Positions 15,171-21,689 of a stretch of DNA of 24,355 nt are shown in pieces (position 1 is the first letter of the stretch; every line of letters starts with the position of its first letter). A program made the position numbers and the translations under genes. The DNA is from Betaproteobacteria bacterium (GTDB lineage: Bacteria; Pseudomonadota; Gammaproteobacteria; Burkholderiales; Burkholderiaceae_C), in assembly GCA_009918225.1 (NCBI GenBank), contig RGEP01000007.1, forward strand, positions 1 to 24,355, read 5' to 3'. Below the pieces are notes generated by a model. It made no database searches, was not told the DNA's origin, and saw only the letters and a list, made by a program, of their open reading frames with translations.

Positions 15171-16082
15171 TCAACGCAACCGGGGGTTGAGCGCGTCGCG
15201 CAGCCAATCGCCCAAGAGGTTGACGCTCAAGGCAATCATCACCAAGACGAGACCGGGGAAGATGGTGATCCACCACTCACCCGAGAACAAGAAATCGTTG
15301 CCGATTCGGATCAGCGTGCCCAAGGATGGCGAGGTCGGCGGAACACCCACGCCCAGAAAGCTCAACGTGGCCTCGGTGAGGATGGCCGTGGCCACCTGAA
15401 TGGTGGCCAGCACCAGCACCGGCCCCATCACATTGGGCATGACATGCCGGAACATGATGCGCCACGGTGCCACGCCCACCACGCGCGCGGCCTGCACGTA
15501 TTCCTTGTTGCGCTCCACCAAGGTAGAGCCGCGCACCGTTCGTGCGTACTGCACCCAGCCCGACAGCGAGATGGCCAAGATCAGCACCGCAAAGGCCAGG
15601 GTGTCGTGGGCATTGGGAAACAGCGCACGGCCCACGCCATCGATCAAGAGGGCCACCAGGATGGACGGAAAGCTCAACATCACATCGCAGGTGCGCATGA
15701 TCAGCGCGTCCACACGCCCGCCCACGAAGCCCGACAGCAACCCCAGGCTCACGCCGATGACCACCGACAAGAGCACCGAGGCCAAGCCCACCAACAAGGA
15801 GATGCGCGCGCCGTACATGAGCGCCGACAAGATATCCCGGCCCTGGTCGTCGGTGCCCAACAGATAGCGCGGCTGGCCTTCCTCAGACCAAGCCGGCGGC
15901 AGCCGGGCGTCGCTCAGGTCCAAGGCCGCCAAATCGAAGGGGTCGTAAGGGGCCACCCACGGAGCGAAGAAGGCACAAAAGGCACACAACAAGGCCACCA
16001 GTGCCGCCACCATGGCCACCGGTGACGTGCGAAAGCTGAACCACACATCGCTGTCGAAGAATCGCTGCCAGCGGCTGCTCAT
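15171..16082 (-). CDS. dppC: Oligo/dipeptide ABC transporter permease, DppC type
   Basis: Inner-membrane permease of 303 residues with about six hydrophobic segments; the first (about 22-45) follows a short cytoplasmic N-terminus. PHPFD-like WVAPYDPFDLAALDL and HLLGTDDQGRDILS-type (YLLGTDDQGRDILSALMYGA) sequences are standard for OppC/DppC. The EAA loop reads YVQAARVVGVAPWRIMFRHV and the end is NLLGDWLRDALNPRLR. ATG at 16082 overlaps the dppB reading-frame stop. A GGGGGAGGA Shine-Dalgarno lies just upstream, inside the remnant tail of dppB. Complete, unlike its partner permease. Confidence 0.93.
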   Translation of the reverse strand: MSSRWQRFFDSDVWFSFRTSPVAMVAALVALLCAFCAFFAPWVAPYDPFDLAALDLSDARLPPAWSEEGQPRYLLGTDDQGRDILSALMYGARISLLVGLASVLLSVVIGVSLGLLSGFVGGRVDALIMRTCDVMLSFPSILVALLIDGVGRALFPNAHDTLAFAVLILAISLSGWVQYARTVRGSTLVERNKEYVQAARVVGVAPWRIMFRHVMPNVMGPVLVLATIQVATAILTEATLSFLGVGVPPTSPSLGTLIRIGNDFLFSGEWWITIFPGLVLVMIALSVNLLGDWLRDALNPRLR

Positions 16083-16873
16083 GTCAGTGTCCTCCCCCGC
16101 TGGTGTTCACCCGCAGCCGAGCCGGTGATGGTGATCACCGGCACCAGGGTGTTCTTCAAGGCATGGCCGAAGTAAACCGCCCGCTGGGGCAGGCCACGCG
16201 CGCGTGCGAACTTGATGTAGTCGGTGCGCAGCACCTCCAGCATCTCCGAGCGCACCAGCCGCATGATCAGGGTCAGCTGAAAGATGCTCAGCGTCACGGC
16301 CGGCAGGATCAGGTGCTTCCAACCATCCAGGGTCAGCAGGCCCGTCGTCCACCAACCCAAGTCCAAGACTTCACCACGCCCAAAGCTGGGCAGCCACTTG
16401 AGCATCACCGCAAAGACCAAGATGAGCAAGATGCCGATGAGGAAGGTGGGCAGCGAGACGCCCAACAGGGAAAAGCCCATCACCATCTGCGACCAGAAGT
16501 TGCCGCGCTTGAGCGCCGCATACACCCCCATGGGGATGCCGACTGCCAAGGCGATGAAGGCGGCCAACAATGACAGTTCCAGCGTGGCCGGGAAGCGTTC
16601 GGCAATCAGTTCAGACACCTTGCGCCCCTGGCGCAGGCTCAAACCGAAGTCGCCCTGCACCGCATTGCCCACGAAGGCCGCGAACTGCACCGGGAAAGGC
16701 TGGTCCAGCCCCAGGTCTGCCCGCAGGCGTTCCTTCTGCTCTTGGGTGGCGTCCTGGCCCAGCATGTTCAGCACCGGGTCGCCCACATACTGAAACAGCA
16801 TGAAAGCGATAAAGCCCACGGTCAGCAGCACCAGTGAGGCTTGGAACAAGCGGCGAAGGATGAAGACAAACAT
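16079..16873 (-). pseudogene. dppB: Oligo/dipeptide ABC transporter permease, DppB type, with internal deletion and frameshift
   Basis: The 264-residue frame matches the N-terminal ~80% of a DppB/OppB permease (usually about 325-340): MFVFILRRLFQASLVLLTVG, LGQDATQEQKERLRADLGLD, GLSLRQGRKVSELIAERFPA and the EAA region YIKFARARGLPQRAVYFGHA. After LKNTLVPVITITG it turns into unrelated SAAGEHQRGRTLT and stops. The expected last membrane segments are absent. In another frame of the same bases (16119-16084) the sequence reads RLRVNTSGGGH-stop, which looks like the normal DppB C-terminus (DPRLRV...). So about 65 codons were lost near 16119-16124, out of frame. Without the last helices it is unlikely to form a working channel. 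An assembly error is the alternative. The start ATG follows a terminator directly and has no clear Shine-Dalgarno. Confidence 0.85.
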
Positions 16874-16874
16874 G

Positions 16875-16908
16875 AAATAAAAAACCCCGCCGCATCGCTG
16901 CGGCGGGG
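16875..16908 (-). terminator. Rho-independent terminator of the porin gene
   Basis: On the minus strand CCCCGCCGC and GCGGCGGGG (16885-16893 and 16900-16908) form a 9-bp GC stem with a 6-base loop, followed by TTTTTTATTT. It terminates the porin transcript. It ends two bases before the dppB ATG. Confidence 0.9.
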
Positions 16909-16922
16909 CTGGATGTTAGCGT

Positions 16923-16944
16923 GAGCCGAAGGAGCCTTCGGCTC
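16923..16944. terminator. Second hairpin downstream of the porin
   Basis: GAGCCGAAGG and CCTTCGGCTC (16923-16932, 16935-16944) are perfect 10-bp inverted arms 2 bp apart, ten bases after the porin stop. There is no T-run, so it is more likely a 3' stabilising hairpin in front of the real terminator. Confidence 0.55.
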
Positions 16945-16953
16945 AAGCGGTCA

Positions 16954-18012
16954 TCAGAACGAGTGCACGGCACCCAGGCCGACGGCCTGCTGGCTGCGGC
17001 CAGCAACACCGCCCACCACCGACCAAACCGGCGACACGGCGATGCCAACGGTCGCGTTGTCAGCCATGCCCACTTGCAGGTAGGTGAAGGTGCGGGGGCT
17101 CAGGATGTAGCGGCCCTGCAGGTTGGTCAGGGTGGTCTTGCCCTGGCCGGTCAGCTTGCCGTCGTACTGCGTGTAGGACGCGCCGACTTGCATCTGCTTG
17201 CTCAGTGCATAAGAACCGGCCACTTGCACCAGATCCACCTTGGTGGTCAGGGCGGTGTTGGTGGCGTTCTTGACTTCGTTCTTCAGGTAGTTCACAGCCA
17301 GCGTGGTGGGGCCAAAGGTGCCCTTGATGCCGAACAGCGAGGTTTCCTTGTCGCCACCAGCGTCGTTGGCAGACGTGCCAGCCGTGCCGCCGAACTCACG
17401 CTGCTGGAAGGCAGCGCGCAGCTCAATGCCACCGGGCAGGGGAGCGAAGGCGCTCAGGGCCGTCACGGCACCCTTGCTGTCGCCACCGGCCACGTTGCCC
17501 AGGCCGCGCTGAACTTGCACGGTGGCCGGGCCCAGCTTGGGAGCGGTGTAGGTCACGGCGTTCTTCGTGAAGAAGTCAGCGAAACCAGCGGCAGCAGCCG
17601 AGGTCACGAACACCGAGTTGGAGGTCATCACTTGAGCGCCGGCCCAGGTCACGATCAGGGGGTTGATGCGCAGACCGACGGTCAGCTCACCGAAACCACC
17701 GGACACGCCCACGAAGGCGCCACGGCGGAACAGGCCTGCGGCGCTGGCAGCACCGTTGGTCACCGACACGTCACCTTCAACGTTGAACACGCCGCGCATG
17801 CCGCCGCCCAGGTCTTCAGAACCGCGCATGCCCCAGATCGAGGTGGCCACGGTGGAGTCACCCACAGCCGTGAGGCTTTGGTTGGCGGTGTTGGCCTTGT
17901 CCACGTTCACCACGGCGCCGTCGAGGCGGCCGTACAGGGTGACGGAAGAGGCTTGTGCGAATGCGGAGCCAGAGGCAGCCAGCACAGCGAGTGCGACGAG
18001 GGTTTTCTTCAC
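16954..18012 (-). CDS. Gram-negative porin (Omp32 / OmpC-like, betaproteobacterial type)
   Basis: An outer-membrane trimeric beta-barrel porin of 352 residues. The signal peptide MKKTLVALAVLAASGSAFA ends in AFA before QASSVTLYGRLDGAVVNVDK, the usual first strand of this family. Loop-3-type and strand sequences recur (IWGMRGSEDLGGGMRGVFNVE, FRRGAFVGVSGGFGELTVG, GSYALSKQMQVGASYTQYDG), and the protein ends in phenylalanine (AVHSF), the barrel-assembly signal. The start is GTG at 18012 with AGGAGA nine bases upstream; no in-frame ATG fits better. The 5' UTR has a GCGGCC/GGCCGC hairpin (18048-18064). It is divergent from coq7, with 189 bp between. Two hairpins follow it. Intact and probably highly expressed. 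Confidence 0.94.
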   Translation of the reverse strand: MKKTLVALAVLAASGSAFAQASSVTLYGRLDGAVVNVDKANTANQSLTAVGDSTVATSIWGMRGSEDLGGGMRGVFNVEGDVSVTNGAASAAGLFRRGAFVGVSGGFGELTVGLRINPLIVTWAGAQVMTSNSVFVTSAAAAGFADFFTKNAVTYTAPKLGPATVQVQRGLGNVAGGDSKGAVTALSAFAPLPGGIELRAAFQQREFGGTAGTSANDAGGDKETSLFGIKGTFGPTTLAVNYLKNEVKNATNTALTTKVDLVQVAGSYALSKQMQVGASYTQYDGKLTGQGKTTLTNLQGRYILSPRTFTYLQVGMADNATVGIAVSPVWSVVGGVAGRSQQAVGLGAVHSF

Positions 18013-18047
18013 TTGAAGGTTCTCCTGGTTAGAAAAATCGTACTCAA

Positions 18048-18064
18048 GCGGCCGGACAGGCCGC
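18048..18064 (-). promoter_or_regulatory. Hairpin in the porin 5' leader
   Basis: GCGGCC-GGACA-GGCCGC forms a 6-bp GC stem with a 5-base loop about 20 bases upstream of the AGGAGA site. A second weaker dyad, TCCC(6)GGGA, lies just upstream at 18073-18086. They could shape mRNA stability; no regulator is implied by the sequence. Confidence 0.3.
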
Positions 18065-18201
18065 CAGAGAACTCCCGAATCTGGGAAGCTGCCCCTATTT
18101 CATCAGCGAAACACCCCTTCGGCCAGTTCGACCCTACCGTAATGTCCGATTATGTTGCTTGGTTACAACGAGATGGCCGCCCGGGCGGGGTTGGGGACGC
18201 G

Positions 18202-18924
18202 ATGATGCACGCCGTGAACGCCCGAACCTTGTCCCGCCGCGACCAATGGCTGTCGACCCTGGACCAAGCCCTGCGCACCCTGTCAGGGGCGGTGTCGGCC
18301 TCGCGGCCGGCCCCCCAAGCGGGGGCGTCCCCGTCCCCCATCGCTGCTCAGGCGCCGGAAGCACCTGCAGCCCCGGGACTGCCCCCGAGCAGCAACACCA
18401 GCCCCACCCTGTCTGACGCTGAGCGCCGGCAATCGGCCGCCTTGATGCGCGTCAACCATGTCGGCGAGGTGTGCGCCCAGGCCCTCTACCAGGCCCAAGC
18501 CCTGACGGCCCGCTCGCCAGAACTGCGCGCGCAAATGCTGCAGGCCGCCCAAGAAGAGCTGGACCACTTGGTGTGGACCCAGCAACGGCTGCACGCGCTG
18601 CAAGACCGCCCCAGCCTGCTCAACCCCCTGTGGTACGCCGGGGCCTTCGCCATTGGGCTGGCCGCCGGACGCGCCGGTGACGCGGTCAGCCTGGGCTTTG
18701 TGGTGGAAACCGAGCGCCAGGTGGAAGAACACCTGGCGGGCCACCTCGACCGCCTGCCGCCCCAGGACCTGGCCTCAAGGGCCATCGTGGATCAGATGCG
18801 CCAGGACGAAGCCCGTCATGGGCAAGACGCCCACGCAGCGGGTGCGGCCGAGCTGCCGTCCCCTGTGCGTTGGGTGATGCGCGCAGCGGCCAAGGTGATG
18901 ACCACCACGGCCCACCGCATCTGA
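18202..18924 (+). CDS. coq7: Coq7-type demethoxyubiquinone hydroxylase
   Basis: A di-iron monooxygenase of ubiquinone synthesis, hydroxylating 2-polyprenyl-3-methyl-6-methoxy-1,4-benzoquinol at the membrane surface. From ATG at 18202 it has 240 residues. Ligand motifs in order: VGEVCAQALY (E89), EELDHLVW (E119, H122), the VVETERQVEEHL block and DEARH (E203, H206). LNPLWYAGAFAIGLAAGRAG is the conserved membrane-associating helix. The first ~70 residues include a Pro/Ala-rich spacer after DQWLSTLDQALRTL, the usual N-terminus. The same frame is open far upstream but is antisense to the porin there; ATG 18142, 18202 and 18205 are the realistic starts, and 18202/18205 bring the family N-terminus closest. 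Confidence 0.93.
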   Translation: MMHAVNARTLSRRDQWLSTLDQALRTLSGAVSASRPAPQAGASPSPIAAQAPEAPAAPGLPPSSNTSPTLSDAERRQSAALMRVNHVGEVCAQALYQAQALTARSPELRAQMLQAAQEELDHLVWTQQRLHALQDRPSLLNPLWYAGAFAIGLAAGRAGDAVSLGFVVETERQVEEHLAGHLDRLPPQDLASRAIVDQMRQDEARHGQDAHAAGAAELPSPVRWVMRAAAKVMTTTAHRI

Positions 18925-18994
18925 CCGGCTGACAAGATTCAAGGGGCGGAACGGACTGAACGAGCCAGGCGCACCGGCGTTACCGCCATGGGCC

Positions 18995-19417
18995 TCAGCC
19001 CTCCAACACCTCATGGGTGGTAACCACCTCGGCGGTTTTGCCCAGCATGATGGTGGCTGAGCAGTACTTCTCATGGGACATCGCGATGGCGCGCTCCACC
19101 GCGGACGGCGGCAGGCCCTTGCCCGTCACGGTGAAGTGCATTGCGATGCGGGTGAAGACCTTGGGGTCTTGCTCGGCGCGCTCGGCCGAGACGCGCACCT
19201 GGCACCCCCGCACATCGTGCCGGCCGCGCTTGAGAATCAGCACCACGTCGTAGGCGGTGCACCCGCCGGCGCCCACCAAGAGCATTTCCATGGGACGCGG
19301 CGCCAAATTGCGGCCACCGCCCTCAGGCGCGCCGTCCATGTTCAACAGGTGCCCGCTGCCGGTTTCGGCTGCGAAGGCCATGCCACTGCCCGGCATCCAA
19401 TTCACTGTGCATTCCAT
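18995..19417 (-). CDS. OsmC/Ohr-family protein
   Basis: A 140-residue protein of the OsmC superfamily, thiol-dependent peroxidases that reduce organic hydroperoxides. Both redox cysteines are present: C53 in LVGAGGCTAYDVV and C119 in SHEKYCSATIML. NLAPRPMEMLLVGA carries the conserved Arg/Glu region. It resembles the YhfA-like OsmC subgroup more than Ohr. The frame is open to 19492, but the first 25 codons do not resemble the family and ATG at 19417 (MECTVNWMPGSG) gives the normal N-terminus. It is convergent with coq7 with 70 bp between the stops and no evident terminator, and divergent from the ilvA region. Confidence 0.88.
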   Translation of the reverse strand: MECTVNWMPGSGMAFAAETGSGHLLNMDGAPEGGGRNLAPRPMEMLLVGAGGCTAYDVVLILKRGRHDVRGCQVRVSAERAEQDPKVFTRIAMHFTVTGKGLPPSAVERAIAMSHEKYCSATIMLGKTAEVVTTHEVLEG

Positions 19418-19492
19418 CTTTAGATTCCCGTGATTGAGGCCCTCAAGGGACCTCATGAGTGGCCCCTTAGCAGGCCTTAAAAAGCCCCACAA

Positions 19493-19524
19493 ATGTTGCG
19501 GCGCAACATGGGCGATGCTAGACT
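19493..19524 (+). promoter_or_regulatory. Promoter with an overlapping 17-bp palindrome
   Basis: ATGTTGCGGCGCAACAT (19493-19509) is a perfect inverted repeat around a central G. Its TTGCGG (19496-19501) is a plausible -35, and TAGACT (19519-19524) a plausible -10, spaced 17 bp. A protein bound to the palindrome would block polymerase, so it looks like an operator. TGC...GCA dyads of this kind recall sites of PhaR-like regulators in betaproteobacteria, but that assignment is from memory and weak. Confidence 0.6.
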
Positions 19525-19530
19525 ACACCG

Positions 19531-19636
19531 CAAGAAGTCAGGTCCGCGTGACACCCCGTGCGGGGCGGCTTCACCGATTGTCTCCTCCACCTCCCAAGGT
19601 GGTTCAGGCCCGGGGTTCACGCCCCGGGCCTTTTTT
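19531..19636 (+). ncRNA. Candidate small RNA with intrinsic terminator upstream of ilvA
   Basis: A transcript of about 105 nt is predicted from the promoter ending at 19524 to the terminator T-run. Internal structure: CCCC/GGGG hairpin (19554-19565) closed further out by GTGA/TCAC (19548-19551 and 19571-19574), and CCACCT/AGGTGG with loop CCCA (19587-19602). TCTCCTCCACCTCCC (19581-19595) is CU-rich and complementary to Shine-Dalgarno sequences, the usual seed of Hfq-type sRNAs. No convincing ORF or branched-chain-codon leader peptide lies inside, so attenuation of ilvA is less likely than an independent sRNA. I do not recognise a named family. Confidence 0.5.
19607..19636 (+). terminator. Strong rho-independent terminator 28 bp before ilvA
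   Basis: GGCCCGGGG and CCCCGGGCC (19607-19615, 19622-19630) form a 9-bp stem with a 6-base loop, followed by six Ts. It lies between a promoter and the ilvA start, so it ends a short upstream RNA; ilvA then needs its own promoter or readthrough. Confidence 0.9.
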
Positions 19637-19649
19637 CAAGCGCGTGCCC

Positions 19650-19655
19650 GACAAT
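19650..19655 (+). promoter_or_regulatory. Candidate -10 of ilvA, nearly leaderless
   Basis: GACAAT lies nine bases before the ilvA ATG, downstream of the terminator. There is no Shine-Dalgarno between them, so transcription may begin within a few bases of the start codon. No good -35 was seen because that position falls in the terminator. Confidence 0.3.
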
Positions 19656-19664
19656 CGCCCCACG

Positions 19665-21068
19665 ATGCCCCAAAAACTCGACTATCTGAAGCGCATCCTG
19701 ACCGCACGGGTCTACGACGTAGCGGTGGAATCGGCCCTGGAGCCGGCCCGCAACCTTTCCAGCCGCCTGAACAACCAGGTGCTGCTCAAGCGCGAAGACC
19801 AACAACCGGTCTTCAGCTTCAAGTTGCGCGGGGCCTACAACAAGATGGCTCACCTGAGCGCCGAGCAACTGTCGCGCGGCGTGATTTGCGCCTCCGCCGG
19901 CAACCATGCGCAAGGCGTGGCGCTGAGCGCCCGCAAGCTGGGCACAAAGGCGCTGATCGTGATGCCGGTGACCACGCCCAAGGTCAAGATCGAAGCGGTG
20001 CAGGCCCTGGGCGGTACCGTCGTGCTGCAAGGCGAGAGCTATTCCGACGCGTACCAACATGCGCTCCAGTTGCAAGCCGAACAGAACCTGGTCTTCGTGC
20101 ACCCCTTCGACGACCCCGAGGTCATCGCCGGCCAGGGCACCATTGGCATGGAAATCCTGCGCCAGCACCAAGGCCCCATCGATGCCGTCTTCGTGGCCAT
20201 CGGCGGTGGTGGCCTGATTTCCGGCGTGGCCAGCTACCTCAAGGCCGTGCGCCCCGAGATTCGGGTGATCGGTGTGCAAACCCACGACTCCAACGCCATG
20301 CAGCAGTCGGTGCAGGCCGGGCATCGGGTGCAGCTGCACGATGTGGGCCTGTTCTCCGATGGCACCGCGGTGAAGATGGTCGGCGAGGAGACCTTCCGCC
20401 TGACCCGCGAGCTGGTGGACGACTTTGTGCTGGTGGACACCGATGAAGTGTGCGCGGCCATCAAGGATGTGTTTCAGGACACGCGCAGCGTGATGGAGCC
20501 CGCTGGCGCCCTGGGCGTGGCGGCCATCAAGCAGTATGTGCAGCGCCACGGCCTGCAGGGGCAGACCCTGGTGGCCATCACCTGCGGGGCCAACATCAAT
20601 TTCGACCGCCTGCGCTTCGTGGCCGAGCGCGCCGAGTTCGGCGAGCAGCGCGAGGCCCTGTTCGCCGTGACCATCCCTGAGCGGCCGGGGGCCTTCAAGG
20701 CCTTCTGCGAAGCGGTGGGCCCGCGCAGCGTCACCGAGTTCAACTACCGCATGTCCGATGCCGAAGCGGCCCATGTGTTTGTGGGCCTGAGCATCCAGCG
20801 GCGTGAAGAAGCCGCGCAAATCGCACAGCAGTTCGAAGCCCTGGGCTTCAGCACGGTGGACCTGACCGACGACGAGTTGGCCAAGGAGCATGCGCGCCAC
20901 CTGGTGGGCGGCCGCGCGCCGCTGGCCACCGATGAACGCCTCTTGCGTTTCGTGTTTCCCGAGCGGCCCGGCGCTTTGCTGAAGTTCCTGTCGTCGATGA
21001 ACCCCGCGTGGAACATCAGCCTGTTTCACTACCGCAACCAGGGTGCTGACTACTTGTTCTTGCGCTAA
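19665..21068 (+). CDS. ilvA: Threonine deaminase, biosynthetic type, with shortened C-terminal regulatory domain
   Basis: A PLP enzyme converting threonine to 2-oxobutyrate, first step of isoleucine synthesis. From ATG at 19665 it has 467 residues; the biosynthetic type is usually about 505-515. The catalytic part is complete: K53 in FSFKLRGAYNK binds PLP, ASAGNHAQGVA and the GGGGLISG loop follow. Two ACT-like regulatory repeats begin at about residue 325 (FAVTIPERPGAFKAF) and 420 (FVFPERPGALLKFL). The second is cut: after NISLFHYRNQGADY it jumps to LFLR-stop, whereas homologues have about 40 more residues before a similar LFL end. The loss is in frame. Catalysis should survive, but isoleucine/valine control may not. 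Its TAA overlaps the gspC stop on the other strand by two bases. The start has no Shine-Dalgarno. Confidence 0.92.
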   Translation: MPQKLDYLKRILTARVYDVAVESALEPARNLSSRLNNQVLLKREDQQPVFSFKLRGAYNKMAHLSAEQLSRGVICASAGNHAQGVALSARKLGTKALIVMPVTTPKVKIEAVQALGGTVVLQGESYSDAYQHALQLQAEQNLVFVHPFDDPEVIAGQGTIGMEILRQHQGPIDAVFVAIGGGGLISGVASYLKAVRPEIRVIGVQTHDSNAMQQSVQAGHRVQLHDVGLFSDGTAVKMVGEETFRLTRELVDDFVLVDTDEVCAAIKDVFQDTRSVMEPAGALGVAAIKQYVQRHGLQGQTLVAITCGANINFDRLRFVAERAEFGEQREALFAVTIPERPGAFKAFCEAVGPRSVTEFNYRMSDAEAAHVFVGLSIQRREEAAQIAQQFEALGFSTVDLTDDELAKEHARHLVGGRAPLATDERLLRFVFPERPGALLKFLSSMNPAWNISLFHYRNQGADYLFLR

Positions 21069-21628
21069 TCAGGCGCAGCGCCCGCACGGGCTGCAGCGGC
21101 TGCAGCGGCCGGTCCTGTCGAGGCAGCGGGCAGCACCGCGGAAGCCTTGGGTGCTGCGGCTCCAGCAGTCGGTGCATCGGCCGGGCGGCCGGTGGCCGGT
21201 GGTGGCAACTTAGGGGCTTCCAGCGTGAGGCTGGTCGTTCCACCGGGTTGGCCAATCTTGACCGTGTGCGCCGTCACCTCGAGCACCACGCGCTGCTCGT
21301 CGATCCGGTCGCCCGGCCGGTAGGCCCGCGGGGTTTGGCCGTCCACCGACAAAAGCGCCACACCTTGGCTGGATGCGCGGACCGGGCCCGCCACGCCCAC
21401 CAGGCGCACACGGGCGGCCTCGGTGGTGGCCGCTGCGGGTCCTGCTGAGGCGGCGGGTCGGCTCCACAGCGTTGACCAATCGGCCGGTGGCCCCGAAGGC
21501 GTGCTGGGCATGGCCACGGTTGGCGGCACGGTTGGTGGCGCCGGTGCGCCCCACCAGGGCATGAGCCAGGCCAGGGCGCTGGCGCCCACGCCCAACCACA
21601 AAGCGAATGTCACGAGTTTGATCCACAT
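21065..21628 (-). CDS. gspC: Type II secretion inner-membrane protein GspC
   Basis: GspC links the inner-membrane platform of the type II secretion system to the secretin GspD. The 187 residues include one membrane segment (about 5-25, VTFALWLGVGASALAWLMPW), a Pro-rich spacer, and a homology region (RLVGVAGPVRASSQGVALLS, AYRPGDRIDEQRVVLEVTAH, SLTLEAPKLPPPATG). There is no PDZ domain; the tail is Ala/Pro-rich low complexity. The start is ATG at 21628, divergent from gspG with about 60 bp between. The position opposite gspG-K matches the gsp arrangement known from Burkholderia. The tail-to-tail overlap with ilvA is unusually tight. Confidence 0.85.
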   Translation of the reverse strand: MWIKLVTFALWLGVGASALAWLMPWWGAPAPPTVPPTVAMPSTPSGPPADWSTLWSRPAASAGPAAATTEAARVRLVGVAGPVRASSQGVALLSVDGQTPRAYRPGDRIDEQRVVLEVTAHTVKIGQPGGTTSLTLEAPKLPPPATGRPADAPTAGAAAPKASAVLPAASTGPAAAAAAARAGAAPD

Positions 21629-21629
21629 C

Positions 21630-21652
21630 GCCTGCGTATCATAGGCGCAGGC
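21630..21652. promoter_or_regulatory. Inverted repeat in the gspC/gspG divergent gap
   Basis: GCCTGCG (21630-21636) and CGCAGGC (21646-21652) flank the 9-bp spacer TATCATAGG, which contains a -10-like TATCAT. The dyad sits just upstream of the gspC start in the only space available for both promoters, so it may be an operator or a hairpin in the gspG leader. Confidence 0.4.
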
Positions 21653-21689
21653 CGTGTCTGAACGGCCACTTCATCGAAGGCGCCTGCAC

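Noticed and set aside
16921..18201. Long plus-strand extension of the coq7 frame across the porin gene
   Set aside because: It is antisense to a clear porin with signal peptide and terminal Phe; only the part after 18202 resembles Coq7.
19531..19600. GTCAGGTCCG in the sRNA candidate resembles part of the small SRP RNA core
   Set aside because: The GGAAGCAGC part of the SRP tetraloop domain is absent and the folding differs, so the 10-base match is taken as chance.
19551..19668. Transcription attenuator with a leader peptide controlling ilvA
   Set aside because: The frame open through this stretch is rich in Pro and Arg, not in Ile, Leu or Val codons, and no anti-terminator pairing is evident.
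19617..21029. 470-codon minus-strand open frame across ilvA
   Set aside because: Antisense shadow of ilvA; no family resemblance and no start signals.
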